NCBI GenBank assembly: GCA_003586115.2
Contig: QVOM02000057.1
Span: 2,605,041 to 2,669,040 of the forward strand
DNA from: Salvator merianae
Taxonomy: Eukaryota; Chordata; Lepidosauria; Squamata; Teiidae
Reading direction: 5' to 3'
DNA length: 64,000 bases
Shown here in pieces: positions 58,572-64,000 of the stretch (position 1 is the first letter of the stretch; every line of letters begins with the position of its first letter). Under the pieces are notes generated by a model. The model worked only from the letters and a program-made list of their open reading frames with translations, was not told the origin of the DNA and did no database searches. The position numbers and the translations under genes are program-made.

Positions 58572-60218
58572 ATGAGTTCTGTACAGCAGCAACAAAGTGG
58601 CGGCTCATGCTGCAGTGGTGGCGGCAGCTCTTGCTGTGGAAGTAGTGGAGGAGGTTCTTCTGGTTACCAGACTCAAGGAGGGTCATCATGCTGTTGCGGT
58701 GGTGGTTGTGGAGGAGGAGGTGGAAGCTCTAGCCAGAAGATCGTCATTGCATCAAGTGGTGGAAGCAGTGGAAGTGGACAGTGCTGCGGTGGAGGAGGAT
58801 CAATTAGTAGTGGATCTGGACAAGTTGTAGTGTCCTGCGGAGGAGGAGGAGGAGGAGGAGGTGGACAATCATCTGGATGTTGCATTGGAGGAGGATTTAG
58901 TGGGGGATCAGGAGGTGGAATGAGCCAGCAGAAGATCCCACTGATCAGTAGCGGATCTGGTGGTGGAGGAATATGCTGTGGAGGGGGTAGCAGCAGTGGA
59001 GGAGGCTCAGGGAGTGTTAAAATTATTGGTGGAGGATCTGGGGATGGATCTGGAGGGATAAGCTGTGGAGGAGGAAGTGGGGGTGGATCCGGAGGTGTTA
59101 AAATTATTGGTGGTGGATCTAGTGGCGGTTCTGGGGGTATATGCTGTGGAGGAGGAAGTGGGGGTGGATCCGGGGGTGTTAAAATTATTGGTGGTGGATC
59201 TAGTGGCGGTTCTGGGGGTATATGCTGTGGAGGAGGAAGTGGGGGTGGATCCGGGGGTGTTAAAATTATTGGTGGTGGATCTAGTGGTGGTTCTGGTGGT
59301 ATATGCTGTGGAGGAGGCAGTAGTGGTGGATCTGGGGGTGTTAAAATTATTGGTGGTGGATCTAGTGGTGGGTCTGGTGGCATATGCTGTGGAGGAGGCA
59401 GTAGTGGTGGATCTGGGGGTGTTCAAATTATTGGTGGTGGATCTAGTGGTGGGTCTGGTGGCATATGCTGTGGAGGAGGCAGTAGTGGTGGATCTGGGGG
59501 TGTTCAAATTATTGGTGGTGGATCGAGTGGCGGGTCTGGTGGCATATGCTGTGGAGGAAGCAGTATTGGTGGATCTGGGGGTGTTAAAATTATTGGTGGG
59601 AGTTCTGGGAGTGGTTGTAGCTCCGGTGGAGTTAAGGTTATAGGTGGGGAGTCTGGAGGTAGCAGTGGTGGGAGTTCAGGTGGGGTTAAAATCATTGGAT
59701 CTGGTGGAAGCAGTCAAGGATCTGGTTGCTGTATGGGAGGAGGAGGCAGTGGAGGATCAAGTGGTGTCAAAGTTATTGGTGGGGGATCCAGTTGTGGGAT
59801 TAGCGGAGGAGGAAGCTCAGGGGGTGTTAAAGTTATTGGTGGAGGATCCAGTGGAGTAGGATCCATATGTGGAGGTGGAAGTAGTGGCGGATCAGGTGGG
59901 AAAACTATAGTTGTAACTGGTGGCAGCAGTGGTAGCCAGAGCTCTGACTGTTGCATAGGAGGAGGGTCTGGTGGTAGTGGTTCAGGTGGCCAGACCATTG
60001 TAGTCCCATGTGGTGGAAGTAGTGGTGGAGGTGTTCAGAGCTCAGGTTGCAGTATTGGGGGAGGTGGTGGATGTGGCTCAGGTGGCCAGACTGTTGTAGT
60101 CCCATGCGGTGGCAGTGGTTCTGGAGGATCCTCTATGCAGACAAAGCAACCTGTTTGCCTCCCACCTGGTATAGGTCAAACCAAGCAAGCTTGCCAATGG
60201 CCAGCTGGCCAGAAGTAA
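58572..60218 (+). CDS. LOR: Loricrin
   Basis: 548-aa Gly/Ser/Cys protein, the main envelope precursor in cornified keratinocytes, cross-linked by transglutaminases through Gln and Lys at its ends and by disulfides. The N-terminus MSSVQQQQSGGSCC and the C-terminus with MQTKQPVCLPPG and QTKQACQWPAGQK supply these Gln/Lys sites. Between them lie Gly loops with Cys pairs and short hydrophobic clusters (QKIVIASS, QTIVVPCGG, VKVIGGG). Residues 149-337 (59016-59582) are seven tandem 27-residue units of the form VKIIGGGSSGGSGGICC plus a Gly/Ser stretch. The ATG at 58572 is the first in exon 2, which starts at 58511. AATAAA lies at 60523-60528. Long frames on the other strand and in the second frame are composition artefacts. 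The length is similar to, or somewhat above, other sauropsid loricrins. Confidence 0.95.
   Translation: MSSVQQQQSGGSCCSGGGSSCCGSSGGGSSGYQTQGGSSCCCGGGCGGGGGSSSQKIVIASSGGSSGSGQCCGGGGSISSGSGQVVVSCGGGGGGGGGQSSGCCIGGGFSGGSGGGMSQQKIPLISSGSGGGGICCGGGSSSGGGSGSVKIIGGGSGDGSGGISCGGGSGGGSGGVKIIGGGSSGGSGGICCGGGSGGGSGGVKIIGGGSSGGSGGICCGGGSGGGSGGVKIIGGGSSGGSGGICCGGGSSGGSGGVKIIGGGSSGGSGGICCGGGSSGGSGGVQIIGGGSSGGSGGICCGGGSSGGSGGVQIIGGGSSGGSGGICCGGSSIGGSGGVKIIGGSSGSGCSSGGVKVIGGESGGSSGGSSGGVKIIGSGGSSQGSGCCMGGGGSGGSSGVKVIGGGSSCGISGGGSSGGVKVIGGGSSGVGSICGGGSSGGSGGKTIVVTGGSSGSQSSDCCIGGGSGGSGSGGQTIVVPCGGSSGGGVQSSGCSIGGGGGCGSGGQTVVVPCGGSGSGGSSMQTKQPVCLPPGIGQTKQACQWPAGQK
59016..59582 (+). repeat. Seven 81-bp tandem repeats in loricrin
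   Basis: Each unit begins GTTAAAATTATTGGTGG or GTTCAAATTATTGGTGG and encodes 27 residues. The units differ by few bases, mainly GGGGGTGG against AGTGGTGG in the Gly/Ser part. A degenerate eighth unit starts at 59583. Confidence 0.95.
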
Positions 60219-60539
60219 AAGGTCTGAAGTGGCTTTTGAAATCTTGCTTCATACTACATGTTCTTTTGAAGAGAAATGAGACGATTATTTCTTCTTCCTG
60301 TGGTGCCACTTTAAGTTCAAACAGCTTTGCATTTCACTTGCCTTGCTCCTGGTCTGAGTCACAGCCATTCCGTGCTCTCCTTTGTATTTTTGTTTTGTAC
60401 TTGCATAATCAATATGTTGTGGTTCCCTCTTCCTGCCAAAATGTGATTATTTATGTCGGAGGAGCATTGATAATGTCCTCCACCAATTCTTCTGCTTCAA
60501 TCTCCACGAATGAGTGGGAGAAAATAAAGCTTGCTTGAG

Positions 60540-63500
60540 AATAAAGGAAATGAATTTGCCATCTTTGTTATTTGCACACACAAACAAAAAGTCAGAGGGT
60601 CTGATGAAGCCTTCTAAGTGAATAATTCTTATTCACTAAAAACTTCCACTAATCCAATTATAAGGAGAACATTGTGCTGAAGTAGCTCAAGAACTTTCAA
60701 CCTCCACACCAACCTGGTGCCCCCCAAAAGGCATGATAACCCTTTCCCCATTCATTAGATTAAAAAAAAAAAAAAAGGATGATAGTGTCTCCATTTCAGC
60801 TAATATACATAAGTTTGTCATAGTTTGGGATGCACCTATGTTTACAGTGTTTCACTAAATGAGGGGATTTCATGCAATTAGCACAAGTTTCTCCTTTGCA
60901 TAACCTGGTTGGAGTCTCCGTAGTCCACAGGGTTGGAGACTTGGGTCACATGCTTACAAACCCCTCCCCGGACGTCTTGAGTGGGACGCTGCAGCCACCA
61001 CCTGCACTGAGATGCCAGTAGCCACACTGCACCTGTGGAAGTAGACCCTCAATTTGGCTTCCAGTGGTCCCACAGCAAGAGGACAGAGTGCCTGTGGCGT
61101 GGGAAAATCCCACTGTGAAATTAATGCATCCTGTCTCTTCCCAGGCACTTTCAAGAAGCGTAGAGGATCAACCAAACCTCCCACCATCAGCACTTTTCTC
61201 TGTTGACCCAAACACATCCTAAGACAGAGTTAAGACAATTCTGGATCCAAAAGTGTGTGTAGGGAACAAACAACATTGTATGGGTTGGTTGGTTGGTTGG
61301 TTGGTTGGTTGGTTGGTTGGTTGTAGTTTTATTTGGCTGTTAGGTTGAAGAAAAAAAAAAGAATTCCAGGACAGCTTATAGAATCTCAACAATACAAGAG
61401 AGTTCCTTGTCCTTGGGTGTGCAATCAGATAGATGGGTGAAAACATATTCTGTTATAGGTTGGAGGAAAATAGAGTTTTAATGGATTATTAACACAATCC
61501 AGGTGAGATGCATCTAGGCTGCTGTGTCCATCACAACTGGAGTACCAATGCCATTGAGAAGGAGAAAACCATTGGGCATATATCTCCAAATTTATTCATT
61601 CATGGCATTTTTATCCTATCTTTATTCCAAAGAGCCTGAGACATTGCTCTCCTCTCCCATAACAACCTCAGCAACAATTCTGTGAGGTGGTTCAGGTTGA
61701 GAAGCAGGGGCCAGCCCAGGATAACCCACCTGGACAACTCGGGGATGATTAGTGAAGCTTAGCAACACACGGGGGCTACGATATTGGCCACTATGTCCAG
61801 GTTTTTCCTAAAGGAGCCCAGCTTATTCTCAGAAAGCAAGAGGGGGATGCTTTCAGAAAATGTCAATTTGCTGCTGAGCTTGATGCCTCCTTTGGATCTC
61901 AGTCTGCAGGAAATGAATGACTCATCTGCCTCGGTCCTTACTGCTCACTCAGATCTTTAGTATGACACTTTTCAGTAAGGTCGGGGGATAAACAAGTGTC
62001 CTCTAAGCCAGCCCTGGATAATCTCCTCCCACAGACAGCTATAGCCCAAAGCCTCAGCCAGGGGGAGCTCTTTCCCGACGCTTTGCCCTGCACGCCACTT
62101 CAGACTGAAGGAGAACCTGGCACACTGCACATGTGCTTCCCCTGGAATCATCAGGCTCTTCCCTGCTGTTTCAGAACAATGAAACACCTGCTGATCATCT
62201 GCTGATCACCAGGTGTGCATGGCTGACAAAGGAGGTCCCTGCCTACAACTGTCCTGCCACGTTCAATCTGATGAAAAGTCACTGCATGGGAAGGCAGTGA
62301 GTGACAGGTGCACACAAGCATGGCAACACTTCCTTTTTGTGAGGGGGTGACTGGTTTGATTTGCACCGAATTCTGGAAATGCAAAAAAATAAAAAAAAAA
62401 TAAAAGCATTTTCGATTCAAAGCAAATTATCTGCGAATGTGAAACAGTCGGGCAAATATGTGGAGGCGAATTGATTTTTGCGCGTCTCTATTCACAAATA
62501 TTGTCCCTTTTCTCCCACTTTAATCAAAGTTAGATCTGTGTATTCCAGGCTCTCTCAGTCTATAAGGATGAAAAAGGAGTTAGTTGTAGCAGATTAAGGA
62601 CATCTTGTGCTCTCAGGAGCCAATCAGATTCCTCTCAGAAGATCTCATCCAGATCATGAATGTAATAACGTTCGCTCCCACCATGCACTCCTGCAAAAAG
62701 CCAACCATCTCCAATACGGTAGGTAGCCCATAGCCATGATGATTAGTAGCCACTGGATCACTGGATGATTTTCATTTAATTTCCATTTTATCTGTATACA
62801 GCCTATCCAAAAAGAAAATTTGCCAAGGCACATTACAACGAACAGAAAAGATGCAATGCAAAAGAATACATCAAACGTTCTAAAATCACATCCTATACAA
62901 AATAATACATTATGAAAGAACACAACACGTTAAGTAAGACGGGACAGAGGTAGCAATGCCAACTCTTCCTTCTTCTTGGGCATGCCAAGGGCAGCTATAG
63001 ATCATAGCCTCAGGGAGAAGGGCAGGGCAGCAGGACACTGGTCTTCCCTCTCACTCTCCATGCTGGGTACCAGGTGCCAGGAGCAGCCACCATTCTTAAG
63101 CCTCAGGGTACAAGGTTGGGGCAGCCTCACCTGCTCCACTGCCAAGCCCACTAACCTAGACCCCATGAGATTTACTGCTAGAATCATTGCAGTCTCTAGA
63201 ATGATTTGTTCAGAGATTAACATGTTGGTTTTGTTGATGTCAGCCCTGATGGCTGTGGTTCCATCAGCCCTACATTACTCATACAGTAGTCATGCACGTG
63301 TGCTTGTGTTCAATCTATGGTACATCTCTTTGGTATTGTGTGTTCATGTTCACTAATACTCAATCACATGCATATTCCTGACTAGCATACTGTGTGCTTA
63401 GTTTTGTTATAGCATATTCTTACATGTGAACTAAAGATGTTCTATGCTGATGAGAGGGGCTGGGGACAGAAGTAGGAAAATGAAGAGACCTCTGGAATGT

Positions 63501-64000
63501 CTCAAGCTCATGCCATCTGCCTCTGATTCTGTCTTCTATTGAAATGAGAGTTCTCACCTGGCTTTGGGTTGTGAGAACTAGGCAGGTAAATGTAAGGCAT
63601 AAGTTTGCTTTCGTGTTGGAAGTCTTTGCCTTTGCAATTTTTAGTCTCTCACACCAAGATGTCTGAATAAAGAATCATTCTTATTTCAGATAAGACTTAT
63701 TATTTCTGCTAGCTTCTGGCTGGGCCTCACAGTTTATAAGAATGCTATGGGACTCAAAGCACACAAAATGGCTAACTCCTAGGGCTATTTCCTGTGCTTT
63801 CCAAAATAGCTCCGGCCAAAGACATCGAAGCCAGGGAATTAAAGTTCACCTTGCTTCAATTTTTGCCCAGCCAAGAGTGGAGAAGAAGGCCTATGGATAG
63901 TGGGCTTTTCGCTCTAAGAGACGGAGTAGCAAGCAAGGACTGCTTTCCCTGAAGCAGTGGGAACTGCCACCAAATGACTCCCGACCTTATTTGGAACCAT
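60540..64000. other. Intergenic, no gene seen
   Basis: A (GGTT)n tract lies at 61283-61322, a poly-A run at about 60763, and an AT-rich element ending TTTTGCGCGTCTCTATTC at about 62340-62490. 61595-61720 resembles the GGCATTTTTATCC/AAGAGCCTGAGAC repeat type. No promoter-donor pair or conserved frame was found in the remainder. Confidence 0.5.

Noticed and set aside
58673..59695. Long proline- or threonine-rich frames on the minus strand and a Val/Glu-rich frame on the plus strand within loricrin
   Set aside because: They are alternative readings of the Gly/Ser repeat. The loricrin frame has the correct ends, splice context and stop.
1..64000. CRISPR arrays, bacterial operons, tRNA or rRNA genes
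   Set aside because: The window is vertebrate nuclear DNA. The short tandem arrays are microsatellites, and no cloverleaf or rRNA segment was recognised.

Overview
The window looks like part of a squamate reptile (lizard or snake) epidermal differentiation complex (EDC). EDC genes follow a fixed plan that recurs here: a TATA box, a short untranslated exon 1 ending at a GTAAG-type donor, one intron, and a coding exon 2 whose ATG lies about 20-60 bases after the acceptor. The products are small structural proteins of the cornified layer: corneous beta proteins (CBPs, or beta-keratins), an EDMTF-type protein and loricrin. The remaining sequence is AT-rich and full of dispersed repeats and microsatellites.

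Layout. 1-10.8 kb: no gene seen, only repeats. 10.85-19 kb: a CBP with four beta-core modules (CDS 16732-17871, +), probably served by a promoter and exon 1 at 10853-10908. 21.2-21.6 kb: a broken CBP (-). 22.76-24.7 kb: a CBP (+) whose reading frame is split by a GT microsatellite or an intron. 27.4-41.4 kb: four nearly identical CBPs of 119-120 aa, alternating - + - +, inside a large inverted duplication. Its arms are about 27.4-33.5 and 35.5-41.4 kb, with the symmetry centre near 34.3 kb. 43.97-46 kb: an EDMTF-like gene (+). 46-57.7 kb: no gene seen. 57.74-60.5 kb: loricrin (+). 60.5-64 kb: no gene seen.

The most unusual content is the CBP set. A typical CBP has one core of the type (V/I)xxPPPVxVTxPGPxL. 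Here one protein carries four recognisable cores. The four small proteins, and the split gene, appear to carry two diverged cores each. The four small genes sit in a nested palindrome: two genes face away from each other within each arm, and the arms mirror each other. The arms look almost identical from stop codon to stop codon, while the 3' UTRs and the inner flanks are clearly diverged, which suggests recent gene conversion or recent inverted duplication. All products probably act together in corneocytes: the CBPs as filament and matrix material, and loricrin and EDMTF as cross-linked envelope or matrix proteins. This functional statement comes from family knowledge, not from data in the window.
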